In this document: positions 34,492 through 42,576 of the stretch, in pieces
Layout: every line of letters begins with the position of its first letter
How positions within the stretch are numbered: position 1 is the stretch's first letter
From: Carnimonas bestiolae
GTDB lineage: Bacteria; Pseudomonadota; Gammaproteobacteria; Pseudomonadales; Halomonadaceae
Reading direction: 5' to 3' (one strand)
DNA: 64,000 bases
NCBI RefSeq assembly: GCF_051251125.1
Contig: NZ_JBPCZL010000004.1
Notes under the pieces: generated by a model
The model's database searches: none
What the model saw: only the letters and a program-made list of their open reading frames with translations
What the model was told of the DNA's origin: nothing
Made by a program: the position numbers and the translations under genes

Positions 34492-35299
34492 CACGACTCT
34501 CCAGCCAGTGGCGAACACGCTCGAGATCGGCCGGTGTATCAACGCCCGCCGGATACTCGATGTCAGTTACTTCGACCTGAATACGATAACCGTGGTAGAG
34601 CGCGCGCAGCTGCTCAAGCTGCTCCAGTGCTTCCAGCGGCGCGGTAGGCAGCTCGGCATATTCGTGCAGGAAGGAAGCGCGGTAGGCGTATAGGCCGATA
34701 TGGCGCAGCCAGCTAGCGTTCGCACTGTTGAAGGCAGCCTGCGCAGCGCTTGACTGTGGCCCTTGATCGCCCCAGGCATCACGTTGCCAAGGGATAGGCG
34801 CACGCGAAAAATAGAGCGCGCGACCGTTGGCGTCGCGTACTACCTTGACCACGCTGGCACGGGACAGCGTGTCGGGCTCGGAGATGGGCTCGGCCAGCGT
34901 TGCCATCGCCACTTCTGGATGCTCAGCAAGGCTTTGCGCTACCACATCGATCAACGCGGGAGGCAGTAACGGCTCGTCACCTTGGACATTAACCACCCGC
35001 GTTGCAGGCGGTAACGCTAGCGTTTCGACCACTTCCGCCAATCGCGACGTACCATTTTCGTGATCGGCGGAAGTCAATACTACCTCAGCCCCCAGCGCTT
35101 CCGCATGGCGCTGAATGCGCTGATCTTCCGTGGCAATAACAACGCGCTCGGCACCGGACTGCAGCGCTTGCCGCCACACCCGCTCGATCATGGTCTGGCC
35201 GGCAATATCCTCCAACGGCTTGCCCGGCAACCTCGACGACGCATAGCGTGCTGGAATAACGGCCACGAAGCCGCCTGCTTCGCCCTGACGCTGCGACAT
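34484..35299 (-). CDS. kdsB: 3-deoxy-manno-octulosonate cytidylyltransferase
   Basis: Activates Kdo as CMP-Kdo for lipopolysaccharide inner core. 271 residues (E. coli 248). Nucleotidyltransferase motifs VIPARYASSRLPGKPLEDIAG, the ATED, NGTSRLAEVV and VNVQGDEPLLPP stretches, and the C-terminal VDTPADLERV. It starts 4 bases after ycaR and its stop is inside the next gene's start. Confidence 0.95.
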   Translation of the reverse strand: MSQRQGEAGGFVAVIPARYASSRLPGKPLEDIAGQTMIERVWRQALQSGAERVVIATEDQRIQRHAEALGAEVVLTSADHENGTSRLAEVVETLALPPATRVVNVQGDEPLLPPALIDVVAQSLAEHPEVAMATLAEPISEPDTLSRASVVKVVRDANGRALYFSRAPIPWQRDAWGDQGPQSSAAQAAFNSANASWLRHIGLYAYRASFLHEYAELPTAPLEALEQLEQLRALYHGYRIQVEVTDIEYPAGVDTPADLERVRHWLESRDE

Positions 35300-35303
35300 T
35301 GGC

Positions 35304-35522
35304 TTACTCGCCCCCTAGCGCCGGAGCTTCGTTACGCGGCTTGCCGAGTTTTTCTTCGGTGTCGAGCTGACGTGCTTCGTTGACCAACATGACCGGAATG
35401 CCATCGCGCACCGGATAGGCTAGCCCGCTTTGACGGCAAACGAGTTCGCTGCGCTCATTATCGTACTCAAGCGGTGCCTGGCTTTGCGGGCACACGAGCA
35501 TGGCCAGAAGTTCCTTGTCCAT
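35304..35522 (-). CDS. ycaR: Trm112/YcaR family small protein
   Basis: 72 residues of the UPF0434/Trm112 family: MDKELLAMLVCPQSQAPLEY, LVCRQSGLAYPVRDGIPVML. Only two of the four zinc cysteines of classical Trm112 remain (Cys11 and Cys29), as in many bacterial members. Its precise function is unknown; it is routinely encoded between lpxK and kdsB, as here. Confidence 0.92.
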   Translation of the reverse strand: MDKELLAMLVCPQSQAPLEYDNERSELVCRQSGLAYPVRDGIPVMLVNEARQLDTEEKLGKPRNEAPALGGE

Positions 35523-35546
35523 GACAATTCCTCATAAAATAAAAGA

Positions 35547-36587
35547 TTAACAGCGCCAAGCAACATCTTCGCGGCGAACATGGCTCCACGGCTCAAGCTG
35601 ACTATCGAGCCAGTCGGAGAATCCCGTTTCAGGCGTGAGCGCCACCTCGAGCGCCCAGCTGGATGCGCGCATCGTATCACTCAACAACGGCTGACACTTT
35701 ACCGCATCCTTGGCGGTCATCACGATGGGTAACTGATCGCCGAAGGAGATATCTTGCTGCGTAAACTGATGGTGATCGCCAAATGGGTGCCGAATAACCT
35801 CGATCCCCAACGCATCAAGGGTGGCGAAAAAACGTTCGGGGTGCCCAATACCGGCCACAGCATGTACCTTGCCCAAAAACGGTAGCGGTGACAGCGGCTG
35901 CCGCACGCTATCGCTCAAGCGCCGCAGATGCAGAGGCGAAAGCGTACCCGCCCAGCCATCCACCGGTAGCTCAACGCGCGGAGTGCCATTGATCAACACC
36001 GCGTTAGCGTCTGCGAGTCGTACAGGTGGTTCGCGCAGCGGCCCTACCGGCAAGCAGTGACCATTGCCCAGCCCTCGCTCGCCATCGATCACCACCAGCT
36101 CGATATCGCGCTCCAACGCATAGTGCTGCAAGCCATCGTCGGTCACGATGATATTACAGCCCTGCGCTTCCAACAGCTTCACCGCGTCGGCACGCGCGGG
36201 CGCCACTGCTACTGGCACACCGGTTGAGAGCCTCAGCATCACCGGCTCGTCGCCGGCCTGCTGTGGCGGCGTGGTTGGTTCTACCAGCAACGGATACTGG
36301 TCGGCGTGCCCACCGTAGCCACGCGAAGCGATGCCCGGTTGCCAGCCGCGTTCGCGCAGATGAGCGACCAGCCAGGCGACGGTGGGCGATTTGCCGGTAC
36401 CGCCGACACTGATATTACCCACCACGATCACGGGAACGCCGGCGCGATAGCGGCGTTCAGGCTGCTGGGCATAGCGCTGGCGACGCCGTTTGGCGCACGC
36501 TGTGTAGAGCCACTCAAGCGGCAGCAGCAGCCCAAGTGCGCCGGGCGTACCGTACCAGCGCTGCGTTACCCAGCGCTTGATACTCAT
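35547..36587 (-). CDS. lpxK: Tetraacyldisaccharide 4'-kinase
   Basis: Adds the 4'-phosphate to make lipid IVA in lipid A synthesis at the inner membrane. 346 residues (E. coli 328). N-terminal membrane-associated helix, P-loop VGNISVGGTGKSPTVAWL (about 56-73), SRGYGG, DDGLQHYALERDIELVVIDG, and a C-terminal MTAKDAVKC. Its start overlaps the msbA stop by 4 bases, so kinase and lipid A flippase are co-expressed. Confidence 0.95.
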   Translation of the reverse strand: MSIKRWVTQRWYGTPGALGLLLPLEWLYTACAKRRRQRYAQQPERRYRAGVPVIVVGNISVGGTGKSPTVAWLVAHLRERGWQPGIASRGYGGHADQYPLLVEPTTPPQQAGDEPVMLRLSTGVPVAVAPARADAVKLLEAQGCNIIVTDDGLQHYALERDIELVVIDGERGLGNGHCLPVGPLREPPVRLADANAVLINGTPRVELPVDGWAGTLSPLHLRRLSDSVRQPLSPLPFLGKVHAVAGIGHPERFFATLDALGIEVIRHPFGDHHQFTQQDISFGDQLPIVMTAKDAVKCQPLLSDTMRASSWALEVALTPETGFSDWLDSQLEPWSHVRREDVAWRC

Positions 36588-38329
36588 TCGTCCGCGCTGT
36601 CTTCATTGAACTGCACCCGGTGCAGCGCTGCGTAATTACCGTCTTTGGCAAGCAGTTCTTCATGGGTGCCCATCTCGACCAACTCACCGCGATCAAACAC
36701 CGCGATGCGATCAGCGTTCTCGATGGTGGATAGCCGGTGAGCAATTACCAGCGTGGTACGGCTGTGGCGCACCCCTTCCAGAGCGTGCTGGATGTAGCGC
36801 TCTGATTCGGTATCAAGCGCCGAGGTAGCCTCATCGAGAATAAGTACGCGCGAGTTGCGGTAAATGGCCCGCGCAATGGCGATACGCTGGCGCTGTCCGC
36901 CTGAGAGCATCACGCCGTTATCGCCGATGATGGTGTCATAGCCATCGGCAAGCCGATCGATAAATTCTGCGGCGTAAGCGGCCTTGGCCGCCTCGATAAC
37001 CCGCTCGCGCGAAGGCGACTCGTCACCGTAGGCAATGTTATTCGCGATCGACACGTTGAACAGCGTGACCTGCTGACTAACCAGCGAAATCTGGCTACGC
37101 AGCGCCTGCAGGCTGTAGTCGTTAACATCGTGACCATCGAGCAGAATGCGTCCTTCCGTCAGCGGATAAAAACGCGGTAGCAAGTTCACCAGCGACGTTT
37201 TACCGCTGCCCGAGCGCCCAACCAGCGCGACCATCTCGCCCGCCTTGACCTCGAAGCTAACGTGCTTCAGCACCGCCTTATCATCGGGGCTATAGCGCAG
37301 CGACACGTTGTCGAACACCACATCACCCTTTACGGTTGCGGGCGCGTAGGTGCCGTCATCCTGCTCCTTGGGTGCATCGATGATCGCAAAAATGGATTCG
37401 CAGGCCGCTAATCCTTTCTGGATTTTGCCGTTGATGTCGGTCAGCGATTTAACCGGCTTGATCAGCATTGCGGCGGCTAAAATAAAGGAGATGAATTCGC
37501 CGGGAGTGATGTAGCCCATCACCCCGGGCGTAAGCGCCAGCCACACCATGAACGACAGCGCCAGCGCCACCAACGTCTGAATCAGAGGACTGGCAATGGC
37601 GGTCGTCTTGGATTCCTTGAGGTTTTGCCGGCGAGTGTTTTCACTGGCCTTCATGAAGCGTTTCAGCTCGTAGTCTTCCGAGCTGTGGGTACGCACCACG
37701 CGGTTGCCGCTCAACGCTTCCGACGCCACATGGGTAACGTTACCCACCGCATTCTGAATACGATGCGATAGCCGACGCACGCGCTTGCCCGCATAGCCAA
37801 CGACCACCCCGATAATGGGCGTGATGCACAAGAACACCAGCGTGAGCCGCCAGTTGTTGTAAAACATCAGCCCCATCAGGAACACCACCGTCATTCCCTC
37901 TCTAATCGAGATGGTCAGCGCATCGGTAGCAGCGCCGGTAACGCGCTCCGCCTGATAGGTCATGTGAGACAGCAGATGCCCAAGCGAGTTGTGATCGAAA
38001 AAACTGCTGGGCAGGCGAATCATGTTATCGAAGACATTAACGCGCAGCGCATAAACCACCTTGCCGCCCACATAATCCATGAAATAGGAGCCGAGGAAGG
38101 TACCTACGCCGCGCAAGATAAAGATGGATACGAAGATCAGCGGCATTACGAAGCGAAAGCTATCGGAGGGATGCTGGATACCGTCGACCATGCGCTGCAT
38201 GGCCTGGGTTACCCAGGCTTGCGATGACGCGTACAGGATCATTCCCAGAATCGCGAGAGCAAACGCTTTCCAATAAGGGCGCACATACGTCAGCAGGCGC
38301 GAATAAAGAGCCCATGAACCGTCTTTCAA
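36584..38329 (-). CDS. msbA: Lipid A export ATP-binding/permease protein MsbA
   Basis: Homodimeric ABC flippase that moves lipid A-core across the inner membrane. 581 residues (E. coli 582). Six membrane helices in about residues 20-310; nucleotide-binding domain with Walker A VGRSGSGKTS (about 375-385), signature LSGGQRQRIAIARA, Walker B VLILDEATSALD and the switch His in VIAHRLST. In Pseudomonas an exbB-exbD pair occupies the lpxK-comEC interval instead. Confidence 0.95.
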   Translation of the reverse strand: MKDGSWALYSRLLTYVRPYWKAFALAILGMILYASSQAWVTQAMQRMVDGIQHPSDSFRFVMPLIFVSIFILRGVGTFLGSYFMDYVGGKVVYALRVNVFDNMIRLPSSFFDHNSLGHLLSHMTYQAERVTGAATDALTISIREGMTVVFLMGLMFYNNWRLTLVFLCITPIIGVVVGYAGKRVRRLSHRIQNAVGNVTHVASEALSGNRVVRTHSSEDYELKRFMKASENTRRQNLKESKTTAIASPLIQTLVALALSFMVWLALTPGVMGYITPGEFISFILAAAMLIKPVKSLTDINGKIQKGLAACESIFAIIDAPKEQDDGTYAPATVKGDVVFDNVSLRYSPDDKAVLKHVSFEVKAGEMVALVGRSGSGKTSLVNLLPRFYPLTEGRILLDGHDVNDYSLQALRSQISLVSQQVTLFNVSIANNIAYGDESPSRERVIEAAKAAYAAEFIDRLADGYDTIIGDNGVMLSGGQRQRIAIARAIYRNSRVLILDEATSALDTESERYIQHALEGVRHSRTTLVIAHRLSTIENADRIAVFDRGELVEMGTHEELLAKDGNYAALHRVQFNEDSADE

Positions 38330-38382
38330 AAGTGTCTCCTGAGATCATCTCGGTGATTGGTGCGGCGATGCGAATTGCCGCG

Positions 38383-40713
38383 TCAACGCGCGGATGATAC
38401 CTCAACACAGCTACTCTCAACAGCGCGACGACGCCGCAGTGGCATGACCTGAATTCCGTTTGGCGAAATACGCGCTTCCAAAGTGCCATCTTCCGCCGTT
38501 ACCCACTGGCAAGCGCTGTAGTGATTGGTACGCCTTACCACCTCTTCAGCGGGATGATGGTAAGCGTTGAAAAAGCCCGAGCTGTGGGCCACGTGATGCG
38601 GTTGCGCACGCACCAGCAGCGAATGCGACGATGAGCTTTTACTGCCGTGATGACCACTGACCAGCAGCGCTAGCGGGCGGTCAAAAAACCGTAGCAGCCG
38701 ATACTCTACTGCCTTCGGCGCATCGCCAAGTATCAGCGCACGCTGCTGATGTGCTTCGATCAGCAGCACGCATGAGCGATCGTTCTGATTAACCGGCAGC
38801 GGCATGTTGGGCAACGGCCACAGCACGCTAAAGCGTACGCCGTCCCACTGCCACTGCTGACCGGCCCGACAAGCGACGAAGGGAAGCCCGGCAGCAACGG
38901 GGCCAGGCAAACCGAAAGTGGCGAGGTCAGGGGCGCGCCACTGCCCGACGTGATGCAGCTCATGCAATGCCGCTACGCCGCCGGAGTGGTCGAGATCGGC
39001 GTGACTTAACAGCAGCATGTCGAAATGCTGGCCGGGCGGCCATAGCTCGGCTAACGGCATATAGCCGGAAAAACTCCGCGGCCCCGTGTCGTACAGCATG
39101 CGGTGACGCTGCGTGCGAATGTCGAGCAGTTGCCCTTGACCGATATCTTCGACGCGTATAACCACGTCCCCCATCGCGATGTCGCGCTGTCCGGCACTTC
39201 CCGCCAGTAATGGCAGTAGCGCCACGCTAAACACCAGTCTGAAGCGGCGGCTAAAGCCCGGCAACAGCCAAAGCAGCGCCGTCAGCATCATGGCCGTTGC
39301 GATCGGCAAGCGCCGCGGCCATGTCATGGCGACGGAAGGCAGTGGCGTGGTCAGCAGCGACAGCCACTGTTCATGGAGGTACGCCGCCCACTCAAACAGT
39401 TGCCACACCAGCGCAGCGGCTGGCTGGCCCGGTATCAGCGATGCTAGCAGCGCGATTAAGCCCAGCGGCAGCATCACACTGGAGACCCAAGGAATGGCGA
39501 TCAGATTGGCTACTAGCGACACTGGCATCAGGCGCCCGAAAACCAGCAGCACGGCCCCATCGAGCAGCAACCCCAGCGTTATTTGGGTGCGCAGCAAGCC
39601 GTACCAGCGAGTCGGCGTTGGTCGCCAGCGCCAGGCCAGCAGTAGCGCCGCCACCGCCACAAACGAGAACCACAGGCCAGGGCGGAACACTAGCAGCGGA
39701 TTAACGAAGAGCAGCGTGCCCAGTGCCAGCCACCAACCACTGAAGGGCGGCGGTGCATAATGACTCGATACATACCACACCATTACCACCGCCATTAGCC
39801 ATGCCCTGACCGCCGGCGGGCCGCTTCCCGATAGCATGACGTAGCCCGCTGCCGCGGCAAGCGCTGCTAACCAGGGCCAGTGCTGAAGTCGCCAATGACG
39901 CGGCAGGATTATCTTCAGCAGCCAACGCAGTAGCCACATCAGGCACAGCATCAGGATGCCCACGTGCATGCCCGACACCACCACCAAATGCACGGTGCCG
40001 CTGTCGTTCAAGCGCTGCCAATCGCTGTCGCTGAACAACGAAGCATCGCCGAGCAGCAGTGCGTGGGCCCAGCGCTCGGCGGTGCTATGTTCAAGCAAGG
40101 GGTGGATGTGCGTAGCGATACGGTTACGCAATGAAAACGCCGCCGCTGCCAGTTTTCGCGGTGCGGGCATTCTTTGCACGCTGCCCGTCGCTCCCAGCGC
40201 CTGCGCCAGCAAACGTGCATTGGCGATGCCACCGCTGCTGTTGCTGCGGCTATGGGCGGGAACCAGCCGCGCGCTTAGCTGCCAGCGCTCTCCTACCGCC
40301 ACCGGCGGCGCATTGAACCAGCGTAGCCTCACCCTGCGCAGGCCATTGCAGGCAGGCAACGCGTGCCGTTGAGGGCGACAGCTTGCTACCTTCAGCATCA
40401 GCGACTGAGCGCCTTGTTCACCCGCTGTTACCTGCTCAATGCGCCCCGATAGCAGTACCGGCTGACGCGCCAGGCCCGGCTCCAGCCGATGGTCCATGGC
40501 CTGCAGCATATTCAGCCAGCCCGCTAGCACAGCCACCAGCAGCGCTAATGCCAACCACTGCCGCGAGGCCAGCAACATGATGCCGACAATGCACAACATA
40601 CCGATGCTGTTTTCCAGCCAGTGCGTGGCATTTGGCCAACTACCGATCAGGATACCGGTAAAGAGCGCGATAACTGCCAGCGGTAACCCCGCTCGTCGCA
40701 AACAACGATACAT
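38383..40713 (-). CDS. comEC: ComEC/Rec2-family DNA internalisation protein
   Basis: Inner-membrane channel for single-stranded DNA uptake during transformation. 776 residues, usual for gram-negative ComEC. An N-terminal membrane pair and DUF4131 region, the multi-spanning competence domain (about 200-500; HLVVVSGMHVGILML and GPPAVRAWLMA are characteristic), and a C-terminal metallo-beta-lactamase-like domain with LLLSHADLDHSGGV and SGHHGSKSS. No frameshift is apparent, so it may be functional. It is 53 bases upstream of msbA on the same strand; its own ribosome site is weak. Confidence 0.93.
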   Translation of the reverse strand: MYRCLRRAGLPLAVIALFTGILIGSWPNATHWLENSIGMLCIVGIMLLASRQWLALALLVAVLAGWLNMLQAMDHRLEPGLARQPVLLSGRIEQVTAGEQGAQSLMLKVASCRPQRHALPACNGLRRVRLRWFNAPPVAVGERWQLSARLVPAHSRSNSSGGIANARLLAQALGATGSVQRMPAPRKLAAAAFSLRNRIATHIHPLLEHSTAERWAHALLLGDASLFSDSDWQRLNDSGTVHLVVVSGMHVGILMLCLMWLLRWLLKIILPRHWRLQHWPWLAALAAAAGYVMLSGSGPPAVRAWLMAVVMVWYVSSHYAPPPFSGWWLALGTLLFVNPLLVFRPGLWFSFVAVAALLLAWRWRPTPTRWYGLLRTQITLGLLLDGAVLLVFGRLMPVSLVANLIAIPWVSSVMLPLGLIALLASLIPGQPAAALVWQLFEWAAYLHEQWLSLLTTPLPSVAMTWPRRLPIATAMMLTALLWLLPGFSRRFRLVFSVALLPLLAGSAGQRDIAMGDVVIRVEDIGQGQLLDIRTQRHRMLYDTGPRSFSGYMPLAELWPPGQHFDMLLLSHADLDHSGGVAALHELHHVGQWRAPDLATFGLPGPVAAGLPFVACRAGQQWQWDGVRFSVLWPLPNMPLPVNQNDRSCVLLIEAHQQRALILGDAPKAVEYRLLRFFDRPLALLVSGHHGSKSSSSHSLLVRAQPHHVAHSSGFFNAYHHPAEEVVRRTNHYSACQWVTAEDGTLEARISPNGIQVMPLRRRRAVESSCVEVSSAR

Positions 40714-41127
40714 ATTGATAGTCGCCGTGGGAAAGGCGGTATATCGGCACGCCAGCCATACGCTTGAGGGTGCCCGGCGACATTCAGCGTGCTCGACCGC
40801 GCTGTGTCGACGCTTTCACTCAGGCCAATATTCTTCTAACGTGTCAGCAGGCCATCAGCAGCGAGGTTGCTTGCAACCTAACGCGCTTGCCTCTTGGCAA
40901 CTTCTCAGGCACAACAACATCAATCAGCCATCATCTCTTGAGAAGCAACAGCATCGCCCGCGCGTCATCACGCGTGATAGCGGCAAATCAGGCAACCGCT
41001 ATCGCCAACGGCAGCGCTGGCGAACTACCGTGACCGAACTGGCAGGCTCGTCATAACCCGCCTCTATAGCGCGCATCACGCTGTACTCCTGCCATTACGC
41101 TTGAGAACAACAAAAGGAGAGTGTGCA
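40714..41127. other. comEC-xdhA divergent intergenic region
   Basis: A 414-base region between divergent genes. It must hold the promoters of comEC and of the xdh operon, but I find no convincing -35/-10 pair or operator palindrome. The one feature I can support is AAAGGAG, 8 bases before the xdhA ATG. Short open frames here have no ribosome sites and unlikely composition. Confidence 0.5.
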
Positions 41128-42576
41128 ATGCTGACATTTCGCTTGAACGGCGAAACCATTGTTATGGATCAACCGTCGGACATACCGCCGGCTCACGCCT
41201 CGGCGCTGGAATTATTGCGTGAGCGGCTTTGCATGACCGGCACTAAGGAAGGCTGCGCCTCGGGCGACTGTGGTGCCTGTACCATTGCGGTACGTAATCC
41301 GACTATCGGCGCTGAGTGGCAATCGGTGAATGCCTGCATCATGCCGGCCGGCCAACTGCATGGGTTGGACGTTGCCACCGTGGAAGGACTCGCCAGCGGC
41401 ATCGAGCTACATCCGGTTCAGACGGCGATGGTCAACCACCATGCCAGTCAGTGTGGCTTCTGCACGCCCGGCTTTGTGATGTCGCTGTTCAGTCTTTATC
41501 ACGCCGACAGCGCCATTACCGATCAGTCCATCAGCCATGCGCTCGGTGGCAATCTGTGTCGCTGTACCGGCTACCGCCCGATTCGCGAGGCTGCGCTTCA
41601 GATGCGCACGACGGAAGGACATATCGCGCCCTGGATAACGGCTCAGGCGCCGTTACCACGCTTGACGACCAGTGCTCAGAACGACGCCTCACCCGAATCG
41701 GTTCGCGGTTTTTATCAGCCCACCTGCATCGCTCAGTTGAGCGCCCTGCTTGAGCATCTGGAGCAGCCTCGCTTTATCGCTGGCGGCACCGATTTGATGC
41801 TGGAATCAACCCAGCGCCTGAAGGATTTCGACCATTTGGTCGACCTTAGCCAGGTAGACGAGCTGCGTACCGTTAACGAAGACGCCGATACCGTCACCAT
41901 CGGCGCTGCCGTGACCTACCACCAGCTGGCGCCGTTGCTTGAACGCTGCTTTCCCGACTTCGGCCTACTGCTGTACCGCTTAGGCTCACAGCAGGTTCGT
42001 TATCGCGGCACCCTGGGAGGCAATATCGCCAACGCCTCTCCCATCGGTGATACCCCGCCGGTGTTACTGGCACTTGAAGCACAGCTTGAGCTTCTAGGGC
42101 CCGAGGGGGTACGCACCCTCGCGCTTGAAGACTTCTTTATCGATTATCGCCAGACCGCGCTGCGCGCCCGCGAAATCATCTCCCGTATACGCATCAACAC
42201 CTTGGCTCCCCACCAGCAGTTAAAGGTATGGAAACTGTCGAAGCGCCGCGACGATGACATTTCAGCGTCGCTGCTGGCGATTCGCTTTACCCTTGATGGC
42301 GAGATCCTTCGCGATGTTCGCGTAGCGCTGGGCGGTATGGCCGCGATTCCCAAACGCGCCTACCAGAGTGAGGCAGTACTGGAGGGCCAGCCACTAACCG
42401 CCGCTCAGGTAGAAAAAGTGCGCAGCGCACTAGCCGACGAGTTTTCACCGCTTACTGACGCGCGCGCCAGCAGTCACTACCGCTTGGCGGCTACCGCCAA
42501 TTTATTCGAGCGTCTGCGTTTGCAGCTCTCTTCCACTGACATTGCGACGGAGCTTCTGGATGCGACAGCTGATTGA
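41128..42576 (+). CDS. xdhA: Xanthine dehydrogenase small subunit (iron-sulfur and FAD)
   Basis: Electron-transfer subunit of xanthine dehydrogenase, which oxidises hypoxanthine to xanthine and urate. 482 residues. First [2Fe-2S] cluster GCASGDCGACT plus a later Cys (about 43-74), second cluster QCGFCTPGFVMSL and GGNLCRCTGYRPI (about 110-150), then an FAD domain from about 200 (FIAGGTDLMLE, RYRGTLGGNIANASPIGD). ATG at 41128 follows AAGGAG. The fused FeS-FAD layout with separate XdhB matches the Pseudomonas/Rhodobacter type. Confidence 0.95.
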   Translation: MLTFRLNGETIVMDQPSDIPPAHASALELLRERLCMTGTKEGCASGDCGACTIAVRNPTIGAEWQSVNACIMPAGQLHGLDVATVEGLASGIELHPVQTAMVNHHASQCGFCTPGFVMSLFSLYHADSAITDQSISHALGGNLCRCTGYRPIREAALQMRTTEGHIAPWITAQAPLPRLTTSAQNDASPESVRGFYQPTCIAQLSALLEHLEQPRFIAGGTDLMLESTQRLKDFDHLVDLSQVDELRTVNEDADTVTIGAAVTYHQLAPLLERCFPDFGLLLYRLGSQQVRYRGTLGGNIANASPIGDTPPVLLALEAQLELLGPEGVRTLALEDFFIDYRQTALRAREIISRIRINTLAPHQQLKVWKLSKRRDDDISASLLAIRFTLDGEILRDVRVALGGMAAIPKRAYQSEAVLEGQPLTAAQVEKVRSALADEFSPLTDARASSHYRLAATANLFERLRLQLSSTDIATELLDATAD

